Below are positions 45,799 to 53,938 of a stretch of DNA of 64,000 bases, one piece after another. Origin of the DNA: Methylocystis echinoides (GTDB lineage: Bacteria; Pseudomonadota; Alphaproteobacteria; Rhizobiales; Beijerinckiaceae); the NCBI RefSeq assembly GCF_040687965.1, contig NZ_CP156084.1, positions 2,418,501 to 2,482,500 of the forward strand. Reading direction: 5' to 3'. The translations under genes were made by a program, and so were the position numbers. The notes beneath the pieces are model-generated. The model was not told where the DNA came from and did no database searches. It saw only the letters and a list, made by a program, of their open reading frames with translations. Position 1 is the stretch's first letter, and each line of letters begins with the position of its first letter.

Positions 45799-48000
45799 TC
45801 AAGGGGTCGCCTCCGCTCCTTCTTCGGCCGAGGCCGCCTCGGGCGCGAGATAACGCTCCAGGGCCGTGGGCCGCCGCCGCCGCGCGCGGGCCAGAACGGG
45901 GTCGCTGTAATAGGCGCTGGGGTTGCCGGCGAGGCCGTCGAGTCCGAAGCGCGCGGCGCGGGCGCGGGGCTTCATCGCCGCATGGAGCCGCGCCTCGACC
46001 TGCGAGATGGTGACGTTGTCGACCACATAGCAGCCCCTGCGGTCGACATGGGCGATCTCGTCGCGCACCAGGCGGTTGAGAATGGCCAGAAGATTGTCGC
46101 GCACATTCGGCGCGAGCAGCAGGAGCGATGGCTCCTGCGGATCGATCTCGCTCATGTCGCCGTGAACGGGCCGCGCGACGCGCAGCATCGCCTTCATCGC
46201 GCGGATTTCGACGGGCTCCTCCTCCTCGTCCGTCAGGTCGATCGGCGTCATGAACTGTCGCCGCTCGCGCGCTTCGAAGCCGCGTTTGAAGATTTCGGAC
46301 AGGAACTTCATGATGAACAGGAAGGCGTCCTGCGCCATGGCGACGCAGATCGCCATGGTGGAGTCGGGCGTAAAGCTCCAGAAGGCTTCGCGCGCCAGTT
46401 CGAACTTGTTGCGCTCTGTCGAGTGCGCGCGCAGATAGGCGTCGCTCCGCTTCAACAGCTCGCGCACGTCGTCGTCCGTCAGGCCCACGGATTTACCGGC
46501 GACCATGCAGGCGTCGACGAGCCCCTTCGCGGCGTTGAAGCCGTCGGCCGCGGCGGTTCTGTCGGAAGCGGGCGCGGCGCGGATTTTGGCGACGATGGCG
46601 TTGAGCTCGTCGCGCAAACCGCCTTCGAGATTGCATTTGACGTCGAAGGCGGCGCGGGCGGCGATCGTCTCGTCGCGCGCCGACAGAAGGTCGCGCGCCG
46701 CCCCCTGCGGCTCGCAGGCGAAATCGCGCGGCACGGAGGCGGGCAGGGCGTTCGATTGACGCGCCGCGGCGAGGATAGGTTCGCAGAGCGGCTTGGCGTC
46801 GCGCGCTTTCGCCCAGCTCGGCTCGACCCGCAACTGGTCGCGCAGGGCGGTGAGATCGCGCAAGCTGGCGTCGAGATCGAGCGCCGCCTCGCCCTTGGGG
46901 ATTGGCTTTTTGGCGGCGGCGGCGGCGAGCTCCGCCTTCTGCTTCAGGGCGATGGACTGGGCCGCGAGGGCGTCGCGTTTCTTGAGCGCGCCGGCGCGTT
47001 CGCTCATCGGGCCGGCAAGCGTCTGGCGGATCGTCGCAACGCGACGATTGGCGGCTTCCGCCTTCGTCTGATGCGCCCGGCAGTTCGGTCCGCAGGAGGC
47101 GCCGCGGTTATCGAGGCCATGCTCGGCGTCGACGGCGAGTTGCTCCTCCTGACGCGCGGTGGCGGCAAGGGCGGCGATCTCCTCCTCTTTGGCCTTGATG
47201 ATGGCGTCGAGGTCGGCGACGGTCTTTTCCAAAGCGGCGATCTCGGCCCGCGCCTCGTCATAGTGGCGGCTCGCCGCCTGCGCGCTCTCGAGCTCCGCCG
47301 CCGCCTGCTGCGCCGCCTTGGCGAGAATCGCCTGTTGCGCCTCCTGACTCTTTCGGATCGCCTCACGTAGCGCGGGGCCGGCCGATTGCGCCGTGTCGAT
47401 CAGCCCGTCCAGCGATCCGAGATAGGCGCTGAAAGAGGGGTCGGCGACGATCCGGGCGGAGGCCGCCACATAGGCGGCGCCGATCTGCTTCGTCGCCGGC
47501 AGGATGACGTCCGCGGCGAGCTCCATGGGCTGCAGCTCGGCGACGATCTTGCGGGAGCTGAGCTTGAAAATATTGTTGTAGTAGTAGGTGAACGAGAAAA
47601 AGACCGAGATCGAGAAGACGAACAGAAAGACCGCCGCCGTCACCAGCGTCTTCACAATCATCCGCTCGCGCGCCATGCGGCGCCTCGCGATCAGCGCGGC
47701 GAGATCCGCGCCAAGCGACCAGGAGGTCGAGGCGAGCATGACGAGAATGGCGGTGGTGGCGACGAGCGTGCCGGCGACGCCGACGATGTCGCCCGGCTCC
47801 TTCTGCATGATGTCGATCATGCCGGAGGAGGTCGTATAGAAGACCCAGGCCAGCACCGGCAGCGTCACCGCCATGCCGACGCGGCCGAGATCGATGTCCC
47901 CGGTCCAGAATCGCTTCAAGGGCGCGACGAGCGCCCGCTGAGAGACGAAGCGGCGGGCGGCGGGGCTTTCGGGACGCGCAGGAGGACTGGCGACTGTCAT
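45799..48000 (-). CDS. Large membrane coiled-coil protein, 733 residues, unknown function
   Basis: The ATG at 48000 starts a protein with three hydrophobic segments near residues 42-60, 75-95 and 118-142 (VTAAVFLFVFSISVFFSFTY). A long coiled coil (about 200-370, for example AEIAALEKTVADLDAIIKAK) carries two cysteines in GASCGPNCRAHQ. A second helical region follows, then a fourth hydrophobic stretch near 555-575 (MAICVAMAQDAFLFIMKFLS). The C-terminal 140 residues look cytoplasmic (NVRDNLLAILNRLVRDEIAH, VDNVTISQVEARLHA) and could be a small winged-helix fold. I do not recognise the family. Its proximity to the GTPase operon suggests a link. Confidence 0.7.
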   Translation of the reverse strand: MTVASPPARPESPAARRFVSQRALVAPLKRFWTGDIDLGRVGMAVTLPVLAWVFYTTSSGMIDIMQKEPGDIVGVAGTLVATTAILVMLASTSWSLGADLAALIARRRMARERMIVKTLVTAAVFLFVFSISVFFSFTYYYNNIFKLSSRKIVAELQPMELAADVILPATKQIGAAYVAASARIVADPSFSAYLGSLDGLIDTAQSAGPALREAIRKSQEAQQAILAKAAQQAAAELESAQAASRHYDEARAEIAALEKTVADLDAIIKAKEEEIAALAATARQEEQLAVDAEHGLDNRGASCGPNCRAHQTKAEAANRRVATIRQTLAGPMSERAGALKKRDALAAQSIALKQKAELAAAAAKKPIPKGEAALDLDASLRDLTALRDQLRVEPSWAKARDAKPLCEPILAAARQSNALPASVPRDFACEPQGAARDLLSARDETIAARAAFDVKCNLEGGLRDELNAIVAKIRAAPASDRTAAADGFNAAKGLVDACMVAGKSVGLTDDDVRELLKRSDAYLRAHSTERNKFELAREAFWSFTPDSTMAICVAMAQDAFLFIMKFLSEIFKRGFEARERRQFMTPIDLTDEEEEPVEIRAMKAMLRVARPVHGDMSEIDPQEPSLLLLAPNVRDNLLAILNRLVRDEIAHVDRRGCYVVDNVTISQVEARLHAAMKPRARAARFGLDGLAGNPSAYYSDPVLARARRRRPTALERYLAPEAASAEEGAEATP

Positions 48001-48063
48001 GAAAAGTGCTCGCTCCTTTGATCTGCCGCCCTGCTGCCCGAAGCTTTCCCGGCTGATGGGACC

Positions 48064-48087
48064 GAAATGAGACCCATTTCAATTTTT
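48064..48087 (+). terminator. Hairpin plus T-tract in the region upstream of hpnH
   Basis: GAAATG (48064-48069) pairs with CATTTC (48075-48080) around AGACC and is followed by AATTTTTT on the + strand, about 180 bp before the hpnH start. It has the form of an intrinsic terminator. No + strand gene lies between it and prmA, so it may block read-through or act as an attenuator if hpnH transcription starts upstream. Confidence 0.4.
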
Positions 48088-48134
48088 TCGCAAGCCGACC
48101 GGCGCGGCGGCGTCGGGGCGGGAGAGGGGCTGGC

Positions 48135-48158
48135 AGGCCGGGTTTTCCTCTCCGGCCT
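48135..48158 (+). other. Hairpin in the hpnH 5' region
   Basis: AGGCCGG (48135-48141) and CCGGCCT (48152-48158) form a 7-bp stem with a 10-base pyrimidine-rich loop, about 105 bp upstream of the hpnH start. The role is unknown. Confidence 0.3.
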
Positions 48159-48263
48159 TTCGTGTTAGAGGGCCAAGACGGCGCGACGATCGCGGCAGGA
48201 CGCGCGCCGGCGCCTCTTGTCTCGCGGCCCCTTGAAGGTTCGCGCAACAAACAGGAACAAGCT

Positions 48264-49415
48264 GTGTCCATACCTTTCCGTTACGTTGCGAAGATCGGCG
48301 CCTATATTGTCAAGCAGCACCTCCTGGGCCGGAAGCGGTATCCGCTGGTTTTGATGCTGGAGCCGCTGTTTCGCTGCAACCTCGCCTGCGCCGGCTGCGG
48401 CAAGATCGACTATCCCGACCATATTTTGAACAAGCGCCTGTCAGTCGAGGAATGCCTCGCCTCGGTCGACGAATGCGGCGCGCCGGTCGTGGTCATCGCC
48501 GGCGGCGAGCCTTTGCTGCACAAGGAGCTGCCGCAGATCGTCGAGGGCATCGTCCAGCGCGGCAAATTCGCGATCGTCTGCACCAACGCGTTGCTGCTCG
48601 CCAAGAAAATCGATCAGTACAAGCCCTCGCCCTATTTCACCTGGTCGATCCATCTCGACGGCGACAAGGAGATGCACGACCACGCCGTGAGCCAGGAAGG
48701 CGTCTACGAGCGCGCCGTCGAGGCGATCAAGCTCGCCAAGTCCAAGGGCTTCCGGGTCACCACCAACAGCACTTTCTTCGCGGGGGCGGATCCGGAGCGC
48801 GTCGCCAAATTCCTCGACGACACCACGGCGCTCGGGGTCGACGGCATGACGGTCTCTCCCGGCTACGCCTATGAGCGCGCCCCGGACCAGACCCACTTCC
48901 TCAACCGCCAGAAGACGAAAGAGCTGTTCCGCGCCATTCTGCGCCGCGGCCGCGGCGGCAAGGCCTGGGAGTTCCAGCAGTCCGGCCTGTTCATGAATTT
49001 CCTCGCGGGCAACGAGAGCTATCTCTGCACGCCCTGGGGCAATCCGCTGCGTACGGTCTTCGGCTGGCAGCGTCCCTGCTATCTTTTGGGCGAAGGCTAT
49101 GTGCCGACCTTCAAGCAGCTGATGGAAGAGACGAATTGGGACGCCTACGGCGTCGGCAATTACGAGAAATGCGCCGACTGCATGGTCCATTCGGGCTTCG
49201 AGCCGAGCGCGGTCGCCGATTCGGTGCGCCGCCCCTGGAAGGCGGCCTGGATCGCGCTCTTCGGCGTGCGGACGGAAGGCCCGATGGCGCCGGACGTCTC
49301 GTTCGAGAATCAGCGTCCGGCCGAATATGTCTATGACGAGAACATCGCCAAGCTCTCAGAGATCCGCGAGCACGAGGCGAAGAAGCGGTCCGAGGAGCGG
49401 TCCACAGCGGCCTAG
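48264..49415 (+). CDS. hpnH: Adenosyl-hopene synthase HpnH (radical SAM)
   Basis: I place the start at the GTG at 48264 (VSIPFRYVAKIGAYIVKQHL): an AGGA ribosome site precedes it and HpnH proteins normally begin with MSIPF/MAVPF-type sequence. The 383-residue protein has the radical SAM CX3CX2C cluster C38, C42, C45 in LFRCNLACAGCGKIDY. VVIAGGEPLLHKELPQIV and SIHLDGDKEMHDHA follow, and a C-terminal cysteine region (YEKCADCMVHSGFE) ends it. HpnH adds the 5'-deoxyadenosyl radical to hopene, the first step of side-chain extension. hpnG is convergent, overlapping by 60 bp. Confidence 0.95.
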   Translation: MSIPFRYVAKIGAYIVKQHLLGRKRYPLVLMLEPLFRCNLACAGCGKIDYPDHILNKRLSVEECLASVDECGAPVVVIAGGEPLLHKELPQIVEGIVQRGKFAIVCTNALLLAKKIDQYKPSPYFTWSIHLDGDKEMHDHAVSQEGVYERAVEAIKLAKSKGFRVTTNSTFFAGADPERVAKFLDDTTALGVDGMTVSPGYAYERAPDQTHFLNRQKTKELFRAILRRGRGGKAWEFQQSGLFMNFLAGNESYLCTPWGNPLRTVFGWQRPCYLLGEGYVPTFKQLMEETNWDAYGVGNYEKCADCMVHSGFEPSAVADSVRRPWKAAWIALFGVRTEGPMAPDVSFENQRPAEYVYDENIAKLSEIREHEAKKRSEERSTAA

Positions 49416-50090
49416 CGAGACGAAGGCTGCGCGGGAATCCAACCCCGCCATCACCAATCCGCCGATCTGACGGGGCGCGCGAATGAGTTCGCGCGCCACT
49501 GTTTTCTTGCAGACGTCGCCCGTGGGGGTCAGCGCCCTCGCGGCGAGCGGCGGCAGGCCGCGCACGGCCGGGTCGCTGATCGCGCGCACGACGGCGAAGG
49601 GAAGTCGCCGCTCGCGGGCGAATTCGGCGGCAAGATGCGATTCCATATCGACGGCGGCGGCCTGCGCCTGCTCGCGCAGGCGTTTCTTGGCGTGACGATC
49701 CATCGCCGGCTGATCGACGCCGACGACGGCGCCGGGGATGGTCCTGCAGCCTCTGGCGGCGGCCCCTTCCGCAATCGCGTCGGAGAGGCGTCCGTGCGTC
49801 TCATGGCGTTCATGGCCGGAGATCACCGCATCGGCGATAACGACGTCGCCCCGTCGCAGCGAATGATCGAGCCCCCCGGCGAGTCCGAAACTGACGACGG
49901 CGGAAAAGCGACGCTCCTTTAGCCGATGGAGCTCGGTCCGCAACCTCGGGACATTGGCTCCGCTGCAAATCGCGACGACGCCCTCGCCGGCGACGCAGGC
50001 GGCTTCCCGCTTCATGCCGGTCAGAACGAGGATGGGACCAGGCGCCGAGACGCGGGCCGCCTCTCTGCGGCGGCTCTCAACCAGCGTCAT
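49356..50090 (-). CDS. hpnG: Adenosylhopane phosphorylase HpnG
   Basis: The 244-residue nucleoside-phosphorylase-like protein releases adenine from adenosylhopane to give ribosylhopane. Features are ILVLTGMKREAACVAGEGV, the phosphorylase core VVSFGLAGGLDHSLRRGDVV, and AVDMESHLAAEFARERRLPF with the substrate-binding VDMES. FAVVRAISDPA completes the family pattern. The product of HpnH is its substrate. It lies downstream of shc, 183 bp away on the same strand, and its 3' end overlaps hpnH by 60 bp. Confidence 0.92.
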   Translation of the reverse strand: MTLVESRRREAARVSAPGPILVLTGMKREAACVAGEGVVAICSGANVPRLRTELHRLKERRFSAVVSFGLAGGLDHSLRRGDVVIADAVISGHERHETHGRLSDAIAEGAAARGCRTIPGAVVGVDQPAMDRHAKKRLREQAQAAAVDMESHLAAEFARERRLPFAVVRAISDPAVRGLPPLAARALTPTGDVCKKTVARELIRAPRQIGGLVMAGLDSRAAFVSLGRCGPLLGPLLRLVLADL

Positions 50091-50273
50091 GGACCTCTCC
50101 CTGCTTGTGACCGTCGCCTTTACTCCCCCGGTTCAGGAGGCAAAGTCAACGGTGACCAGGGTAAGGGGCGTGGTTGGCGAGCGCACGGCGGCGCGACGCG
50201 CGCTCTCCGTGACAGGCGGGCAGGGTCTCCCGCCTATCCACTCGGCTTGCCTCGCCTCGAGCTGGCAAGGGGC

Positions 50274-52247
50274 TTACAGCCCCACGGTCACCTGCTTGCT
50301 GTTCGCGCGCACCAGATTGCGGTAGCGGGCCAGCGCCCACAGCGGGAAGAATTTCGCATAGCCGTGGTAGCGCAGGTAGAAAACCCGCGGGAAGCCGGTC
50401 GCGGTGAAGCGCGCCTCGTTCCAGAGGCCATGCTCCGCCTGCGTCGCCTGCAGATAGGCGACGCCGCGCGCGACCGCCGGATGCTCGACGTCGCCCGAGG
50501 CCATCAGGGCGAGCAGCGCCCATGCGGTCTGCGAGGCCGTGGAGGGGGCAGGCTCATAGACCTTGTAGTCGAGCTTATAGCTCGACAGGTCCTCGCCCCA
50601 GCCGCCGTCCGGATTCTGAATGGCGACGAGCCAGTTCGCCGCACGGCGATAGGCGGCGTGCTCATGCGGCAGGGCGGCGGCGTTGAGCGCGCAGAGCGCC
50701 GACCAGGTCCCGTAAATGTAATTCGCGCCCCAGCGGCCGAACCAGCTGCCGTCCTTCTCCTGATCGTCGACGATGTAGTCGACGCCGCGTTTGAGGCAGT
50801 CGCTCGTCTCCACGGTGTCGCCCAGCTGGGCGAGCATGGAAACGCAGCGGGCGGAGACGTCGACCGTTGGCGGATCGAGCAAAGCGCCATGATCGGCGAA
50901 GGGGATGTGGTTCAAATAGTGGTAGGCGTTGTCGGCGTCGAAGGCGCCCCAGCCGCCGTTCTTGGATTGCATGCCGACAATCCATTCCTTCGCCCGTTCG
51001 ATGCGCTCGGCATAGGGCTTGGCGCTCTCATTGGCGGTGAGGCGGTCCATGGCGGTGGCGACGACGGCCGTGTCGTCGACATCGGGATAATAGGGGTTGG
51101 CGTATTGAAAGGCCCAGCCGCCGGGACGCAGGTCCGGGCGCTGGACGGCCCAATCCCCCTTCACGTCGAGCACCTGCAGCGGCGCGAGCCAGTCGAGCGC
51201 CTGACGGGCGCGTTCGCGCGCATCCTCGTCGCCGGTTTCGAGCAGCGCATGGGCGACGAGCGACGTGTCCCACACCGGCGAGACGCAGGGCTGGCAATAG
51301 GCCTCGGTCTCATTGACGACGAGCAGGCGCTCGATCGATTCGCGGGCGTCCTTCACCCGCTGATCCGTCGCGGGGATCCCGAGCACGTCATACATCAGCA
51401 GGCTGTTCACCATCGCCGGGAAGATGGCGCCGAGGCCGTCGACGCCGTTGAGGCGCTCCGTCGTCCACTTTTCTGCAAGCTCGACGGAAAGCTCGCGCGA
51501 GCGCTTGGGCATGTAAGGCTCGAGCAGCCGCAACAGTTTGTCGATCTCGCCGAAGATATGCGCCCAGGGCCAGGTCTGGTGCTCGCCCTTCGGCCAGACC
51601 TTCACCTCCTCGGGCGGGGTGACGAAAAGCTCCTGGATGCGCACGCCCTTGGGGTTCTTCGCCTGCGGCTTCCGGGTCATCAGCACGAGCAGCGGCACGA
51701 GCACCGTGCGGCCCCAATAGGAAATCTTGTCGAGATGGAAGGGAAACCATCTCGGCAGCAGCATGATTTCGACGGGCATCACCGGGACGCCGCGCCAGGG
51801 AATTTCCCCATAAAGCGCCAGCAGGGAGCGGGTGAAGACATTGGTCGTCGCCGCCCCGCCATGCGCGAGGATCGCCGCCCGCGCGCGCGCCATGTGCGGC
51901 GCGTCGACGTCGTCGCCGATCATCTTGAGCGCGAAATAGGCTTTGACGCTGGCGCTGACGTTGAAGTCGCCGTCCTGGAACAGCGGCCAGCCGCCGTGGC
52001 GGTCGCTTTGCGTGCGGCGCAGATAGACGCCGATCTTGCGTTCGAGTTCGGCGTCGACCGGCTCGGCGCGGAAATGGCGCATCAGCACATATTCGGCGGG
52101 AATGGTGGTGTCGGCTTCCAGTTCGAAGCACCAATGGCCGTCGTTCTTGCCGAGCTCGAGCAGCGCCCGCTTGGCGTTCTGGATGCTCGCTTCCAGCGCC
52201 TCGGCGCCAACGGGGGCATAGGTGTCAATGCGCGCGACTGCGGTCAT
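50274..52247 (-). CDS. shc: Squalene-hopene cyclase
   Basis: The 657-residue enzyme cyclises squalene to hop-22(29)-ene and hopanol in the membrane. The protonating motif DVDDTA is at residues 389-394 (PYYPDVDDTAVVATA). Several QW repeats are visible: RTQSDRHGGWPLFQDGDFNV, MQSKNGGWGAFDADN, DDQEKDGSWFGRWGANYIYG, IQNPDGGWGEDLSSY and ATQAEHGLWNEARFTATGFP. Length is standard. The start ATG at 52247 follows GAAGGATGA; an XRE-type gene ends 32 bp upstream on the same strand. Confidence 0.97.
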   Translation of the reverse strand: MTAVARIDTYAPVGAEALEASIQNAKRALLELGKNDGHWCFELEADTTIPAEYVLMRHFRAEPVDAELERKIGVYLRRTQSDRHGGWPLFQDGDFNVSASVKAYFALKMIGDDVDAPHMARARAAILAHGGAATTNVFTRSLLALYGEIPWRGVPVMPVEIMLLPRWFPFHLDKISYWGRTVLVPLLVLMTRKPQAKNPKGVRIQELFVTPPEEVKVWPKGEHQTWPWAHIFGEIDKLLRLLEPYMPKRSRELSVELAEKWTTERLNGVDGLGAIFPAMVNSLLMYDVLGIPATDQRVKDARESIERLLVVNETEAYCQPCVSPVWDTSLVAHALLETGDEDARERARQALDWLAPLQVLDVKGDWAVQRPDLRPGGWAFQYANPYYPDVDDTAVVATAMDRLTANESAKPYAERIERAKEWIVGMQSKNGGWGAFDADNAYHYLNHIPFADHGALLDPPTVDVSARCVSMLAQLGDTVETSDCLKRGVDYIVDDQEKDGSWFGRWGANYIYGTWSALCALNAAALPHEHAAYRRAANWLVAIQNPDGGWGEDLSSYKLDYKVYEPAPSTASQTAWALLALMASGDVEHPAVARGVAYLQATQAEHGLWNEARFTATGFPRVFYLRYHGYAKFFPLWALARYRNLVRANSKQVTVGL

Positions 52248-52279
52248 CGTTCATCCTTCTTCGATCATCTGGCGCGATG

Positions 52280-52570
52280 TCAGGCAATGCGCAGCGAAGC
52301 GGTCTTTCCGGCGCCGGCAGGGGGCTTCACGACGATTTCAACGTCCTGTCCCAGCGCGACGAGAAAGCGCAAGAGCCGCTCCATGGAAAATTGCCTGAAG
52401 TCGCCATGCAGGAGCTTGGAGACATCGGGTTGCTTCACGCCAAAAAGTTGCGCGGCCTCGATCTGCTTCAGGCCGCGCTCCTTCAGCAGCGCGTCGATTT
52501 TGCGAACGAGCTGCGCCTTGAGGAATTGGTCCTCGGCGGCTCGTTGCGAAGAATGCTGCGGGTCCGTCAC
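52280..52570 (-). CDS. XRE-family helix-turn-helix regulator upstream of shc
   Basis: I use the GTG at 52570 (VTDPQHSSQRAAEDQFLKAQ), giving 96 residues; a TTG at 52609 is also open but would lie almost at the likely transcription start. The core is the HTH pattern LVRKIDALLKERGLKQIEAA, QLFGVKQPDVSKLLHGDFRQ, then FSMERLLRFLVALGQDVEIV. This is the small XRE/HigA-antitoxin-like family. No toxin gene lies beside it. Its position 32 bp before shc, same strand, suggests a regulator of hopanoid synthesis or a former antitoxin. Confidence 0.8.
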   Translation of the reverse strand: MTDPQHSSQRAAEDQFLKAQLVRKIDALLKERGLKQIEAAQLFGVKQPDVSKLLHGDFRQFSMERLLRFLVALGQDVEIVVKPPAGAGKTASLRIA

Positions 52571-52628
52571 TGGCAGGTTCCGGGGATTATCGCCTCGGAC
52601 TTGGCGCAACGCGCCGAACGTCGTTTCG

Positions 52629-52655
52629 GATATAGTGATTTAACCATAGCGTCAA
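52629..52655 (-). promoter_or_regulatory. Possible promoter for the XRE-shc transcript
   Basis: On the minus strand TTGACG (52655-52650) and TATATC (52634-52629) are separated by 15 bp. The spacing is short, but both boxes are close to consensus, in the 175-bp region between the divergent XRE and Rieske genes. It favours the shorter XRE start. Confidence 0.35.
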
Positions 52656-52745
52656 GCGCCGGCCTTGGCGCATCGATTGCTACCTCTTTCGCTGGCGACG
52701 CCTGATTTGGCTTTGGGCGCTCGACTTTGTTCGAAAGGCAGACCG

Positions 52746-53117
52746 ATGGACGAGCTTTTTGTGATTTGTCGGACAGTCGAGATCGACGACGCGCAGGCCC
52801 ATGGCTTCGTGCTGATGAAGGCGGAGGAGAGCGGCGAGACCGCGCCCTGGCCGATTCTCATCACGCGGAAAGGCAATAATTTCTACGGCTTCGAAAACGC
52901 CTGTCCACACGAGGGGACGCGGCTCGACGTCGATCCGGGGCGGTTCATGGACGATGAGGGCAATTTCCTCGAATGCGGCCGCCATCATGCTCAATTCGAC
53001 ATCGACACCGGCGAATGTTTCATCGGCCCCTGCCAGGGCGCCCACCTGACCCCCATCAAGCTCGTGATCGACGACGGCGACGTCTGCGTCACCGGCGTGA
53101 TGCTGGCCGACGAGTGA
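52746..53117 (+). CDS. Rieske [2Fe-2S] protein
   Basis: The ATG at 52746 begins a 123-residue single-domain protein. The cluster ligands C53 and H55 (NACPHEGTRL) and C77 and H80 (LECGRHHAQFD) match the CxH...CxxH Rieske-type ferredoxin pattern. No membrane span is present. Such small ferredoxins donate electrons to oxygenases; no oxygenase is adjacent. The stop is 10 bp from the next gene, so they form an operon. It sits inside the hopanoid locus between shc and hpnE. Confidence 0.88.
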   Translation: MDELFVICRTVEIDDAQAHGFVLMKAEESGETAPWPILITRKGNNFYGFENACPHEGTRLDVDPGRFMDDEGNFLECGRHHAQFDIDTGECFIGPCQGAHLTPIKLVIDDGDVCVTGVMLADE

Positions 53118-53127
53118 GGGAACGCGC

Positions 53128-53880
53128 ATGACCGATATGGCCGAACTGCAACGCCGCAAAAAGCTCATCAATCTCGCCATCGTCTATGTCGATCCCGACG
53201 CCTTCGTCGCCAATTATCTCGGCTGGCTGGAGATCACGACCTTCATCACGGCGCTGCGCGCAGGCGACGTCGCGGCGCCCGCCGACGGCGTGACCCCGAA
53301 ACTCACGCCGCAGCAGCTGAAAGGCGGCGTCGCCGCCAGTTACGGCAATGACGCCGTCTTCGCCTTCTGCATGACCGCGGCGCTGAAGGGCGACAAGGCC
53401 GCGGTCGAGAAGGTCGAAACGGCGTTGGCGGAAAGTCTCGGGCCCGACTTCCCCGGCTCCGTGGCCTTCTGGAGCTTCCGCTCGGCGAATGAATCGCCCA
53501 TCAGCCTCGAAGACCATGTCGGCGCCGCCGCCTATAAGATGCTTGCCGGCGACATCCCGCCGCCTCCCATGCGGGCGCGCGAAAACTGGAACGCCGGCTT
53601 GCGCTTTTTCGAAAAAGCGCGGCAGTCGAACTTCGTGCAGGAAATCATGTATCCGCTCGCGGTCTGGACGCGGGCGAAGTGGAGCGAAACCTTGGAAAAG
53701 GGCGTGGCCTTCCTCGCCCATATCGAGGACAGCGTGCCGACGCTGCAGGAAGCGCTCGCCGAGGCGCGCAACGATCAGGCGTTTGTCGCCAATATGCTCT
53801 TGAAAATGGCGCCCGCCATCGAGCAGGATTTGAGCGACGATACGCAGGGATTTTTGCGGTCTCTCGCGAGAAGAGGGTAG
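53128..53880 (+). CDS. Uncharacterised 250-residue protein partner of the Rieske protein
   Basis: The start ATG at 53128 follows GAGGGA. The protein is helical and soluble: KKLINLAIVYVDPDAFVANY, LGWLEITTFITALRAGDVAA, then KGGVAASYGNDAVFAFCMTA, VAFWSFRSANESPISLEDHV and ENWNAGLRFFEKARQSNFVQ. It has no recognisable metal motif or membrane span. I do not recognise the family. Its 10-bp spacing to the Rieske gene indicates co-translation and probably a shared redox role. Confidence 0.72.
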   Translation: MTDMAELQRRKKLINLAIVYVDPDAFVANYLGWLEITTFITALRAGDVAAPADGVTPKLTPQQLKGGVAASYGNDAVFAFCMTAALKGDKAAVEKVETALAESLGPDFPGSVAFWSFRSANESPISLEDHVGAAAYKMLAGDIPPPPMRARENWNAGLRFFEKARQSNFVQEIMYPLAVWTRAKWSETLEKGVAFLAHIEDSVPTLQEALAEARNDQAFVANMLLKMAPAIEQDLSDDTQGFLRSLARRG

Positions 53881-53938
53881 AGCGCCGCGAGGGGGGAGAC
53901 GCGCGCGTCGATTCGGCGGCGTCTAATTTGGAAACCCG

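Noticed and set aside
49926-52643. Plus-strand 905-codon open frame
   Set aside because: It lies antisense to shc and the XRE gene. Its composition is the Arg/His/Ala-rich pattern typical of GC-rich shadow frames, and shc has clear catalytic and QW motifs.
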